A stretch of DNA of 64,000 bases, from positions 62,001 to 126,000 of the forward strand of contig JBAMDO010000162.1 of assembly GCA_037074765.1 (NCBI GenBank), given 5' to 3'. The stretch's first letter is position 1; every line of letters begins with the position of its first letter. The translations under genes were made by a program, and so were the position numbers. Below the pieces are notes generated by a model, which ran no database searches, had not been told where the DNA came from, and saw only the letters and a program-made list of their open reading frames with translations. This document shows positions 38,301 to 50,208 of this stretch, one piece after another. This DNA comes from Mansonella perstans (taxonomy: Eukaryota > Nematoda > Chromadorea > Rhabditida > Onchocercidae).

Positions 38301-39341
38301 ATTTTTAAAATTTAGCAATTTAATTACTAATTAAGTAAGCACAATAGATACCTAGCAAATGTATTGCTTAACAAAGAAGAATAGCAATTAATTAGAGAGA
38401 CGAATAAAATAAAACATATTTGTGAAAAATACTTTTGAAGAAAAATTTCAGTGATCTTTCAATACTTACTTTTATTTTAAATAATCACATGATATTATTA
38501 TTTACAATAATTTCAACTATTTTTTTTTTGAAAAATAATTGTTATGCAAACTTGGAGCAATTTTCTGTCTTTTTTTCAGCAACAATAATACTTGGTTATA
38601 TGATTATTGCAATATATCTTGCAATGGCAGCATTAGAAATGCTATTTCTTTATATCATTTATAAACTTTACAGGTAAAAAATTTTTATTACTTTTCATGC
38701 AACATTTAATAATCGTTGGGGAAGAAAAATTTTGTTTAAATTTCTTTGGAAATTTCGAAAATTTTCTATTTTTTCGAAACTTTATTTTTTTTCCAAACCT
38801 TCTTCAGCTACAGCATTTTTCTGAAATTACTAATTTTTCTGAAAATTACCATTTGCATACTCCTGTGTTATCGTGTGGGAAATAAAAATATCATAGTTGA
38901 AAGAATATTGTTCAAATATTGTTAACATATTCTTAAAGTTAGCGTAATCCGGAAAATCGTAACGGTTAAACATTTATTCTTTAAAGACTGATTTTAAGCT
39001 CCATTATCGATTACAAAAATAATTCCAGCTATTTTTCACTATCATTTTTCTTAATTTTTTGGAATTAAAATTTACTTAAAAATTTAATTACAATTTAAAA
39101 CACTCAATAGAGTGATATATTTGTACATATGTCAATGATTTGTTTTATTGATGGCAAAAATTATATAGAGATTATATATAGGTACTTTAATCGGTACTCT
39201 CTGATCGAATCAGATGATCCATTCTCCAAAAAAAATCCTCGTCACCATATTTACACAGCAACATGGCAGATGCCACCAAAAACAGCTGCTGATGGAAGCG
39301 GATCACCAGATGCTGGTCATTTATATCCTTATAGTCCATAA
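35332..39341 (+). CDS. Four-transmembrane (tetraspan) membrane protein, 5' end not found
   Basis: Five phase-matched exons: 35332-35446, 36529-36629, 37961-38081, 38580-38673 and 39182-39341, giving 196 visible residues. Each of the first four exons carries one transmembrane helix: TAGVIVAVTELLICMLATYG, then WFIIGVISVIVLLIVIAILL, then VFLIFFLIIVAFVVTLLLIF, then ATIILGYMIIAIYLAMAALE. The last exon encodes a polar, proline- and tyrosine-rich cytosolic-type tail containing HHIYTATWQMPP and ending HLYPYSP. This layout resembles LAPTM-like and nematode DUF7027-like tetraspan membrane proteins, which are often endosomal, but I cannot fix the family. The first exon shown starts in phase 0 without an ATG, so at least one 5' exon is missing. 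If the exon 3 donor is not used, the frame ends after FVF at 38095, followed by AATAAA at 38125. Confidence 0.75.
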
Positions 39342-41162
39342 ATGCAGCAGTTATTAATTCATCAGTTAATTTTCAATTATGTGCAATTATTGGTCATTTA
39401 CTGGCTAATTAAATGTTGATTACATTTATCCTATTAATTGCATCCATCCATCCTATTATTACTTATGGGACATCAATGATGCAAAGAATTATTAATTATT
39501 TCATTGGTGAAAAAAGAGAGAAAAAAATCAGTTTTATTTATTTTAGATTAATTGCACTATACAGTATGTTTTACTTGCATGGAACTATTGAGTATATTTT
39601 CAAATTCAAATTATCTTTTATTTACTCCTCATGTTACTTTAAATTATGATTACCTCCATTGACCTTTTTTATAGTAATAGGAGATAAAACATAATAATGT
39701 TTCGAAATTAAAATATCTAGAAGAAATAAAAATAAGTCAAGTAAATAGCAGAATGTATTTCAAAGTTACTGATAATTATCATTACTGATAATTGATAATA
39801 AGCAAAGAAGTAATGTCCCTTTGTACTAAATAGAACTTCCTTTACTATATATAAGTACCATAAAAAACTAAGACAAGTGAAAAGAGAGATAAGTAAAATA
39901 AAATAAGTAAAAGGAAGGATAAATAAAAATAAGCCAAGTAAAAAAATGATTCTAACTTTTTACATTTTCATCAAAATCTTTTCTGCCCATTAAGAAGGTT
40001 ATTTATACTTTTTCTATTGTAATATATGACGCGATGCAACTTGCCGTTTCATTGATCTTATTCGGTGAAGCAAAAAATGTTTTCATTTTTTCTTTACAGT
40101 TTCATTAAATACATGTTTATATATTTTGCTTTTTTGTCACAATCTTTAATTTCGATATTAAATTGGATCTTTTTGATTTTTCAAGTTTGAAAAATTTTAA
40201 AAATTTGTTGATTGACATAATTTAGTGACGAACTATAAATTTATTCTTCAAACATTTTAAATGATTTCTTTTTTTCATCCAAAACAAAAAATAGAATTGC
40301 AACTATTACTTTGATCGCTTACTTTATACTTATCGTCATATCAACTTACCATATATTGTCACACATACGTTATGTCACATTTATTGTTGACATTTTTTTT
40401 TTCCTTCTTTTTTCAAACAATATTTTTAGAGTAGTTTTTTTAATTAAAAACAAACAAAAAAAAAATGGCGCAATTTTCTTTACTATTGAAATAGAAATAA
40501 AACTCAGATTGGATCAAGGAAACAAAAAAAAAAAGCATGCAGACATTGGCAGGTGACAGAAGGAAGGAAATTAATGGCTGTTAATTAATGGTTAATTAGT
40601 CACGAAAATTCTGAGTCGAGACTCAACAACACTTATGCACATTCGCATCATTAATGATTTTTTTGATAGGTTTACAAGAGTATTCGTTTATTCATTTATT
40701 TTTTTCTCATTATTTTTCTTATTTTAAACGAATAGCCATTACGTATAAATATAGTGTTTCCAGTAGGCATTGTAGTGACCATTGCAGTGACCAGCAATGT
40801 TTTTTGCAAAATTCAAAAATAATAAATTCTTCTAATTAAAAAAATAAACTTTAATCAAGACCTTAAACTATTAATCAAGCATAGAGTGGGATCATAATTT
40901 GAAAGAGTGTTTTATTTTTTTAAAAAAAAAATGTAACTTGAAAAAAACGGAAAATAACTTTGTTTATCTTCTACCAGTCCTTCTGAAATATTTTTAAATT
41001 TTTACTGACCACCTATGATTCATTGGTCAGCTATTAGAGGCACCAATCATATTTACTGGATAAAATAAAATAAACGATGAATAATTTGGTGGGAAAGTTT
41101 GCTGAAATCTTTCATGGATGGTTTTTTTCCGCTTTTTTCTGTTTAAATAATAAGTAACGTTC
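39342..41162. other. Intergenic DNA, 3' side of the four-TM gene
   Basis: AT-rich. A repeated AAATAAG/AAGTAAA motif lies around 39720-39950, with an AATAAA at about 39725. Plus-strand ORFs at 39413-39649, 40311-40556 and 40654-40839 are hydrophobic or AT-driven and have no splice or family support. Confidence 0.55.
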
Positions 41163-43332
41163 ATGTTTCAACCAGAGCTGTATCAGGAACAGAAACAGGA
41201 AAAACCCATTACCCTCACGAATCAAAACATTCCTGTAGCCATAACCACGGCCGAATCAGGAAACCATAATTTATTACCTACCAAAAATGTAAAAGTAAAA
41301 TTGCTATTTTCGAATGATCATTAATATTTTGTCAAACAGAACAGTCTTCATTCAATCATATTCTAATTGGATTATTTGCATTATTAATACCATGATTAGT
41401 ATTATTTCAAGAGCAATTAACAATTGCTAATTTGGATTACTGTAAAATATTCATAATTAATCAGCCTAACAATTTTATCCATTCTTGATTTTTCATTTTG
41501 CTCATTGCTAATCAGCATTCGATCCTTTCTACTAAACGTCGGCTATTTATTTGTCTTCTTTGTTTATGCATCAAATTATTCATTTTAACTTTGAACTTTG
41601 AACTAATGAGCAATAGATAGCATTGATTTCTAAAACTTTCAATAACTTTTCATTTCTGTTTCCTTTTTCAATGCAATATTAAAATTACGATGCGCTTGAG
41701 TTGAATTAATAATTAAATATATTGAATTATAATGAAATTAATTAGAGTAACAATTAGAGTTATTTGTTATTTGCAAAAAGAAGAAATCAAATTTGAACAA
41801 GATAACTATTGATTTATCGGGATTTGATAAATTTTGAATTGGTTCATTTTTGTAAAAAAATTTTTAATCAATTTTCTGTAAGAGAAAAAATTCCATTTGT
41901 AATTTTTAAAAAGTAACAAATTATTTTTTCATTGTTAATTCTAATTATGCATTGTAATAATTCAAATTTTCCCCAATTAATTTCTGTTCATTATCTAACC
42001 TTACCAATCAGGTAGGAGTAGCTCTAAGACAGCAAGTAGTTTAGATATCATATGATCTGATGCAATAAAAATAATGATTAGAAGTTGATCAGGTGCAAAT
42101 ATTGTTGCGTAATACTTTCATTGTTTATAACTGCACTCAAAAAAAAATTTGATATCTTCAGTAACTATAAATACAAATAGACACACACACACATACACAC
42201 ACACATACACACACACATACATACACACACACACACACACACATATATACATACAAAGTAGACACAGAAAATATATATTTACAATGCATTTAGGCCAGAA
42301 TGTTGTTTATGTAACATGTGGTTTCAGTCTATCTGTCATTTTCCAAGCTGCAAAGACACTTTCAGATTACCGTATCAGATATCATCAAGGACAGCTGACG
42401 TTAAGTGTTTATTTTTAATTATGAATTACTTCCAGTACATTTTACATGAAGCAAATTTTTCGCATCAGAAAAAATAATAATACTTAAAAAGTATTAATAA
42501 TAATTAATATTATCAATATTTTAAAAAGTTTAATAATTAAGAATTTCGCTTACTTTTTTTCCCGCTAAAAGTAATGTTATAGTAATTGTTGATAAAGAGG
42601 TTAACAACAATTGTACATATACTTTCAATAATTTGTTATTTTTGATTTGGAAAAATTGGCATGGTAAGATACTTAATTTTCCTGTTTGTTTTTCTTTCAA
42701 TTAAACATTTTCTTTATATTAGAATTTAAAATTTAAAATTGATGCAAAGAAACTTAACAAAAATATGTGATGAATGAATGATGAAGGTATTCAATCAATT
42801 AATTAACTCACACTAATTACTATTTGCTTTTTAATACTAGCTGTTTTAACTTTCATAAACTGCATAGCATTCATAGACTGCTATAATTTGAATAGTTTTT
42901 TTTGTTTTTGTCAAAAACTAATTTTAATTATAAATTACTACGATAATTTAGTTATGATTTTTAAATAGCAATTATTTTTTGCATGATAATTAGTAATGCT
43001 AAAAAAATTACGGTAGATTTTAATGGACGATGAATTAATTGCAACAAGTAAAAAAGTTTGGATAAATCAAAAGAAGTGATTTAAAATTCATTAAAGAAAA
43101 TTGACATCTTTTATCCTATTACCCATGTTTAAATTTATTTTAAAGAGAAATGAATGACAGAAGAATCAGTTAAATTTTAAAATTCTTTTTTAGCAAAGTT
43201 GCATTTTTTTTCTGATAGAATTTATCACTATGCATGCAGCAGTCATCTGATAATAACACTTAGAGGTTAATCATTTAGTTTGGTCTGTTTGATGTGGGGA
43301 CATTCATCCAAGCTTCTTCAACCTTTCAATAG
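41163..43332 (+). CDS. Possible small three-exon gene, unrecognised
   Basis: Three short plus-strand segments with protein-like composition chain together in phase 0. They are 41163-41288 (ATG, MFQPELYQEQKQEKPITLTN, ending LLPTKN at a GTAAAAG donor), 42328-42399 (after GTTTCAG, SICHFPSCKDTFRLPYQISS plus RTAD, weak GTTAAG donor) and 43279-43332 (after ATTTAG, FGLFDVGTFIQASSTFQ, stop). The joined product is about 83 aa. Exon 1 is distinctly GC-richer than its surroundings. Without splicing it would be a complete 53-codon ORF. Intron 1 contains a CA repeat, and intron 2 contains one arm of a large inverted repeat. No domain is recognised. The model rests only on frame, phase and composition. Confidence 0.3.
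42180..42243. repeat. (CA)n microsatellite
   Basis: CACACA/CATACA run followed by ATATATACATACA. The 89-codon plus-strand ORF over it is a repeat translation at its 5' end. Confidence 0.95.
42597..43163 (+). repeat. Left arm of a large inverted duplication
   Basis: Reverse complement of about 51927-52532. The core (about 42661-42900) differs at only a handful of positions by eye; both ends are more diverged. The boundaries are approximate and no terminal inverted repeats or target duplications were recognised. It could be a non-autonomous dispersed element or a segmental duplication. Confidence 0.9.
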
Positions 43333-43680
43333 TTTATTGTAGCTTTATTAAGCTTCTCTGTATCAAAGTAACAATAATATTTGAAATGATAAAGATTATT
43401 GAATGGCATATAAATATTCTACAAATTTTGCAATTAACTGATAAATTAATTAGATGATTCGAAAAGGTCAAATAGCTAACATTACTTTTAGGAAAATATT
43501 AAAATTGAAATATTACAAAACATGCAAAAAATGCTTCAATTATAATTAAAAATGATTTAAAAAACCAACAAAATTCGATAGCTTCATTAACACTTGTGTC
43601 AATTAACTGGTAAGTTAATTAGAAGCAATAATTTCGAATGGTATAATTTTAAAAAGGTCAAAGGATCTAATTACTAATGC

Positions 43681-44065
43681 ATGCTTCAAACAATAAACTT
43701 ATGGAATCGATGAGAAGTGTTGTTCAATGATATCACTGATATTACGCTTCAAAAAATAAACTGGCGGCACCAAACAAAAAAAGTGCCACTAAACAATTAC
43801 CACTGTGAAATGCCTCAAATAATAAACTTGTGGCACCGATTAGAAATACCATTCGACAGTCAACAGGTATCATTGATATTATATTTCAAAAAATAAACAT
43901 GCGGTACCGAATAAAAAAAGTGCCATTAAATAGGCAAACCGTTGGTATGCTTCAAAATAATGAGCTTGTGATATCAATGAGAAGTACCATTCAACAGGTA
44001 TCGATATCATTATACTTTAACAACATAAAATTAAGCGGTTAAGATTAGTACCATTAAGAGGTACC
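43681..44065. repeat. Complex tandem repeat, period about 130 bp
   Basis: About 2.7 diverged copies start near 43681, 43810 and 43947 with ATGC(T/C)TCAAA. Each contains two related half-units of (C/T)TTCAAA..AATAAAC type followed by a GGCACC/GGTACC element. The region ends about 370 bp before the lectin start codon. A 70-codon plus-strand ORF inside it is probably a repeat artefact. Confidence 0.85.
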
Positions 44066-44436
44066 AGTAACATAACACTTCATACAGTAAGTTTGTTAAG
44101 AAAAAAAATTAATTTCAAGGAAAATGATTTGTTGGATTTTCATTTTCATTTCCATTTCCAATTTTTTTTTTTTTTTTGCTGCTATTTCTCTTGATAAATG
44201 ATGCTATTAGTATTTGATGATGATCTGAATTGATAGCGGCTCATATCAAATATCAGTTAATTTGATCGTCTGATACGACTAAACGTATCACAATGTATCA
44301 ACATTTCAACGTTCGACATCACATAAACAAATGACGATATGGTAAAATTGTGGAACTGTATAACAGTGCAACTAGTTGAAGTTTTGAAAGTTAGCTTAGG
44401 TGTTTGGTAAACACAAAATATTTCCAAATATCAAAA

Positions 44437-46416
44437 ATGATTTCGTCTGAAATAATTCTTCTCATCAATTATTATTATTATTTTTTACTAATTATCCTTG
44501 ATTTGGTATCACTACGATATGTTTCAACAATATCTACTACCACTATTAACAACGAACATTATAATGGTAAGCGAATTAATACAAATTTATTTAATTTATA
44601 AACTTTCGCTTTTTTGAAATTTAAAATTTTTAACCTTCGAAATTTTTTCCGAAGAAGTAAATTAAAAAAAAATACTAACTGTGAACAGTTTATTTTAGAT
44701 TGTTTTTTAACTATTTTAGCTTGTTGTTAATTATTTCAAAGAATATAAGAAAAACTCAATCAATATTAAAATTTGAAAGTTGCTTCATATTTTTAGAAGC
44801 TGTAGAAAAATTAAATATATACTGAATTGTTAATTTTTAGCAATTAAATATAGCCTTATATGAACGCTAAGCTATCAAAACAATAATTCCTGTTTCAGGC
44901 GCTTGCAAATTGCGTCTAGCATTATTCCTTTTGAGCTTTCTAAATTATTAAAGTCTTCACTAAAATTTACTGAGTGTTATTTTTTTATTCACATAAATCA
45001 CAACTGTAAGTCTGTAATTTGAAATGTAAAAAAAATTTCCGAATAAATTAAAACTTTTTATAAAATTTGTGAAAAACACAAATTTATTATTTTTAGTAGA
45101 TCAAGCATCAAATACGCATGCAGTAGAATGTCCAGGTAATTGGACATATTACGAACGTACCAAATCTTGTTTTCATGTAATTGCACAACGTATGCGTTGG
45201 TCGGAAGCGGAACAAGCATGTGTTGAGTTTGGTGGACGTTTAGCATCAATAACGGATGAATATGAAAATGTGTTTGCTTTTGGTGAGTTTTATGTTTTAT
45301 TTAAACTTGAAAACTTTTCGACAAACAAAAAAAAGAAATTAATTTTTTAAAATTTAAAATTTTTCAAAAAAAAATTTTTTATGAAAATATAAAACAATTT
45401 ACTAAAGCATGCAGAGAAAAAAAAATTGAACTGATTACACATTATGTTAAGGATTTTGAAAGAAAGTAAAAAAGTGAAAAGGAAGAATTGTCAGAGTTTG
45501 TTAGTCTTTTTTTTTTTTTAAAGATATCGCGAAGAAAGCAAATTTGTCAACGCCAACATTATGGTTAGCACGATTGGTTAGGTTCACAAAAACCGGAGCA
45601 TGTGAATGGAATGATGGTACAATTGGAAGCAATTTTAATGCCTTTCGAGGTGGTTAATTTTTTTATTTTAGCTAATATTTTAAAACTGATGATTAAGATC
45701 TAATTAATTATTGTTAAATTAAGTATTTTTATCGTTTAATACAATTTGATGACAATATTGCCTTTTTTTTTTTTTTTTAAATATCATTCCAGATATACCA
45801 TCTGGAACAAATTTATGTATAACAATGTGGCTCGATTTTGATCGTCCGGAAGATTGCTGGAGTGAATGGGATTGCAATTATGCTTCCGGTTATTCAGCGC
45901 TCTGTAAACGTTCACTAAAAAAGGCATCAATTGATACAACAACGGCAACAACAATAAGTGGTATCGGTTTTATGGTATTAAGAAGAACTAAATCCTGAAA
46001 TCTGGCTTGGAAATTCTTTCAAATTTTCTCACTTTTTATTTATTAAAAATTTTAAAATAAATATTCATTTTTAAAAATTAAATTTCGAACGAAAAAGTTT
46101 GATTGAGCAGTTTCAATTCTTTGTCACTAAAATTTTTTTCACTAATACTGTCCAAAAATTACTTTTAATTATGTGACCATCCCCAAAATTTACTTTTTCA
46201 GCAAAACATAAGATTCAATCCGATATTGATTCCGGCTCATTAATTTATCACAGTCGTCGGTGTTGTTTGTTTTCAACATCGTTGTTGTGCTACAATATAA
46301 GTCAGTCATGTACAGCTGAAGAACGCTGTATTCCGGATGATTTGGATTGTTGGACTAAACCGTGTCATGATGGTGGTGAAACTGGATGGTGCTTACCTCT
46401 GCCAAAAAATCACTAA
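44437..46416 (+). CDS. Secreted C-type lectin domain protein with cysteine-rich tail
   Basis: Five phase-matched exons: 44437-44566, 45097-45282, 45524-45649, 45793-45960 and 46202-46416, giving 274 aa. A hydrophobic N-terminus (MISSEIILLINYYYYFLLII) is a likely signal peptide. Residues 55-185 form a C-type lectin domain: CPGNWTYYERTKSCF, WSEAEQACVEFGGRLASITD, WLARLVRF and CEWNDGT, then CITMWLDFDR, WSEWDC and YSALCKR. The EPN/QPD calcium-sugar motif is not visible, so canonical mannose or galactose binding is doubtful. A threonine-rich linker (DTTTATTIS) leads to a C-terminal segment with eight cysteines (CC at 46260-46265 through GWC near the end) that I do not recognise. Exons 2-5 all start after split codons (phase 1 introns). 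AATAAA at 46636 may be the poly(A) site. Nematode secreted CTLD proteins are often implicated in immunity or host interaction; that role is inference here. Confidence 0.85.
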
Positions 46417-46635
46417 CCAAAAAATTACTAATCATATACGAACGGAATGTGATCACGTAACTTTGTTATACAAGCAAAAATTTATGCGTCGTCTTTCACG
46501 GCCTTCTAATCGATCTCTCTCTCTCTGTGTTTGATTTGTTATTTCAAATTTTCAAATTAAATTCGCATTAAAATTGTCTGCAACTTTTGCAACCAAAATT
46601 AATGTTGCTCCTTAACCTTTTAAATCAATTATTTC

Positions 46636-46641
46636 AATAAA
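46636..46641 (+). promoter_or_regulatory. AATAAA polyadenylation signal of the lectin gene
   Basis: First canonical hexamer downstream of the lectin stop codon at 46414-46416. Confidence 0.4.
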
Positions 46642-49184
46642 TTTTTTGCTGCTTGAATTTTTTTAAAACAAATCTATAAAAATTAATTTATGCAATATAT
46701 CTAAACTTTTGTATTCAAATACTAAAGTTCAATAATTCCCTAGTATATTTCTGGGCTATCACAAAAAATTTTATTTATTTTTTTTGATCTTCGATCTATT
46801 TATTAACTTATTGATTACTTGTTTATTTATTGACTTGTTTATTTTTTATTCTGTTGCAACAATTAAGAGTATTTTGAATGTGATGGAATTTTTCACTTCT
46901 TTTTTTTTTTTTGAAATAAAGTGGAATTTTCAAAAGCATTCAACGGTCCAAACTATATTTTAATATGTTTTGAAATAATGAATTTTGAACGAAGATCATA
47001 CGAAGGTCAAAACTGTTCAGATTTATTTCTTCAGTTTAAATTATTTTCTAAACAATGGATTTGTCGAAATTCCATTTGCTCTGTGCAAAAAAATTTGCAA
47101 CTTTTACTAATCGTCATCGGCAAGTTTGAAATTTTAATTTCACTATTATTTTTAGTAATTTAAATTATTTCTTCAAATGTTCAAATAATTTCGTTTATTC
47201 AAAAAAAAAAATCTAATTCCATTTCATGCACTTGTAACAGTTGTAGTTTTTATTAACTTTCAAATATTATAAATTACCTTTAAGTTGAAAATGTCTATCG
47301 TGTGCTTTTCACGTGAATCACTCTTGGCTAATTTTATTAATTTGAGCTAAAGAAAAAGAATTCTTTTTTTTTATTCTTGCGCATCGAAATACTCGTTGAG
47401 TTTTGTGTTTTGAAATTTGCCTAATAATATCAAACGTCATATGTGCTGATGATGGCATTTCATTCAATTTCAACAAACATACGACAAACATATCACTACA
47501 TAGTACATTTCTCGTATTCTTAATTACGTAAAACCTTAATAACAATTCAGTTTTTTAAAACCATTTTTACACTTTTAATATAAAAAAAAAATGCAATTTA
47601 ATTTTATATTAAAAAAAAATTTTCACAGTGCAAGTATATCGTATAGTTCTTTTAAAAAAAAAAGTGTCAACAGATTTTGTTGTCATTTGGCAAAAACACT
47701 TTAACTTTGACAAATACAATTTTACACACATAAAGTGTAAATTATTCACTATTTTTTCATTTTTCTCAGTTACAATTGCTTTTCTGTCATCTTTTGTCAA
47801 CATTTCTATTTATAATGAAATGAACGTTTTTTTAACTGATTGCTATAGCGAAAATTAGTATTTAACTGGTAATGCAATTTTAATTCTTATTCAAATTTCA
47901 TTTCGAATTTCATTTTAAATTTCATTTTTCAAATTTCATTTCTCTAAAACGTTTTTTTTTACCCAACTTTATTCTTTGCAACTTTGCATACATTGATTTT
48001 TTCCAAAAAATTAATTTATTACATAAAGTGGCATTTCTTGTTATTTTACCATTTCTTGGTAAAATTAAAACTTTTTTCTTTCCATAATATTTTTACTGTT
48101 TCTTTTTTTTCTCTGTCAGAAATTCAAATTAAATTATGCAATTTTTAAAGAACTTGAAGAGTTGAATTAAAGGAAAAGAGCAAAAGAAGGGCAAATAATA
48201 GAGAAAAATGAAATGTAGCACATAGATTGTTCGAATTTTTTAAATCATTAACTTTTTTAAGGTTAAATTTTAAAGCTGAAATTTTTTTTGCTTTCATTTT
48301 ATAAAGTGGAAAATTTTTGCTCATTAAATTATTTGCCTCAATAATTTTGCTGCGAAATTTTTACTTGCACGAAAAAAAAAAGATTTTTCACTCTTTTTTC
48401 TTTTCAAATTGTTAATGGATGAATGGCAAAAATTAATGATATGATTGCATGCATGCAAGAACTTATTTATATATATATAAATATATATTTCAAAGAAAAA
48501 AAAAACGAATAGAAGGAAGGGTCGATAATTTTGAAAAATGATATGTTTACATTTTGAGTCTAACGAATTAACGACGGTACACATGGAAAAGCGTGGAAAG
48601 GCTCTCACTTAAAATAGATTTTAAAGATTGGGACGAAATATATGGGTAGAATAGATTGGATAAAATGGATCGGGTAGGTAAGGTTAGAAATGTATTGCAA
48701 TGGAAAGGGAGAGACTGAGAAAAGAGGAAAAGTATATGAAATTAATTGAAATTGCAAATTTTTTTATTGCAGACACGCGAATTTTTAAAAAAAGCAAAAA
48801 TTAATGCTTGAATTTTGCATGAAATTTTAAATTTTGCATGGAATTATTTATTAGTATTATTTTGTAAATTTCTTTTAAAATTTTAGTCCTACACTAATTT
48901 TCTATTCGATTAATTTTAGAATTTTTAATTTGATATTTAAATTCAATTTTATGTTACTTGTAATTTGGATGAACTTTTAATTTTAGCGATTTTTCGATTT
49001 TTTTTTAATCGTGTTTAATTTATCTTATATTTAATTGTAATAATTGAATATTTCAATTTTATATCAATAATTAACATACTTAAATGTTCAATTATCGATA
49101 ATTTAGCTGTAGCAATTGAAATATAATTTATCTTTTTTTTTTTTTTTTTTTTTTAAATTAGAAGAAATAAACAGACTTCACAAT

Positions 49185-49309
49185 ATGTCTATCATTCATA
49201 TCTTCTTAATCTATTAACTTATAATCTTTAGTTACTGGAATAAAAAATTAAATGTCTATAATTCATATTTTCTTAATCTATTAATTTATAATCTTTAGTT
49301 ACTGGAATA
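49185..49309. repeat. 58-bp tandem duplication, period 67
   Basis: Copies at 49185-49242 and 49252-49309 start ATGTCTAT and end TTTAGTTACTGGAATA, with about four mismatches. Confidence 0.95.
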
Positions 49310-49829
49310 TTTATACTATTGCTTACTCGTTTACTTGTGCAATTAATGATACTTTTATAAAAAAAGGAATTAGAGAATAAAAATTAAAATAAATTGTTGA
49401 AATTGCATTAATTAATGGCCATTAATTAATGGTCTGTATTAATTAATGGTCTTATGGGATAATGGCAAAGATGAATTCATTTTAATTTAAAAGGAAAAGT
49501 TTTACTTAAAAGATTTCAAAAAATTTTTAATTATAAAGGATTATTGTGCTAAGTAATATTTGTAATATACATTTCTGGCTAATATGAAGTAAACAATCAA
49601 TAATATTGTAAATAAAAGTAAGCATTAACTTTAACTATTAAGACAATTATTTGTCATATGAAATTGATTTAACGAATTTAATTGAAAATTTTGAAATTAA
49701 TAGATTTCACTGAGTATACGGTAGATTGTTAAGTCACTGCTTCAAATATTTGATGATAATAGTGAAATGGATGTGAAATGATGTTATAATGGAATGAAAA
49801 AAATAAAAAGGAAAAAGTAAGTTAATTGA

Positions 49830-50114
49830 AACAGAGAGAGAAATCAAAATATTAAGGGATTTAAAGAGAAAAAGGATGAAAGAAAATGTAAACATAAGGA
49901 AGAGAGATTTAAAGAGAGGAAGAGTGAAGAGTAAACAGAGATAGAAAAGAAAAAAGAATTTTTCACATCTCCTTCTCTTTCTTTTCTCTCTTTTCTCTCT
50001 TCTTTTTTTCTTTTTCTCTTTCTCTATGATGGAACAATTAATATACACGGCATTCATTCTATTTCATTCATTTATTCATTCATTCATTCTCTTTCTCTCT
50101 CTCTCTCTCTCTCA
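49830..50114. repeat. Polypurine then polypyrimidine tracts (GA)n/(CT)n
   Basis: GAGAGA- and GGAAGA-rich DNA to about 49950, then TTCTCT-rich DNA and a (CT)n run ending at about 50113. This lies some 80-360 bp before the acceptor of the probable first EYA coding exon and could be promoter or outron sequence. Confidence 0.8.
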
Positions 50115-50208
50115 TTAACAAAGCTAAATTTTCATTAAAAATTTTATTAAAATTTATTTTTGAAAAAAATTCTTTGTCATTTTATTACGCAGGAAGAGTG
50201 TGTGAACA

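Larger units (their letters stand above)
46642..50192. other. Intergenic region between lectin and EYA genes
   Basis: AT-rich, with no supported gene. Plus-strand ORFs at 46921-47163 and 47628-47858 have mixed composition but lack splice or family support. It contains an AATTTCATTT short repeat (about 47888-47943), a 58-bp tandem duplication at 49185-49309, poly-T at 49134-49154, and purine- and pyrimidine-rich tracts at about 49830-50114, just upstream of the probable EYA start exon. Confidence 0.55.

Noticed and set aside
47318..47545. 75-codon minus-strand ORF in the lectin-EYA intergenic region
   Set aside because: AT-driven composition, no splice sites, no family resemblance.
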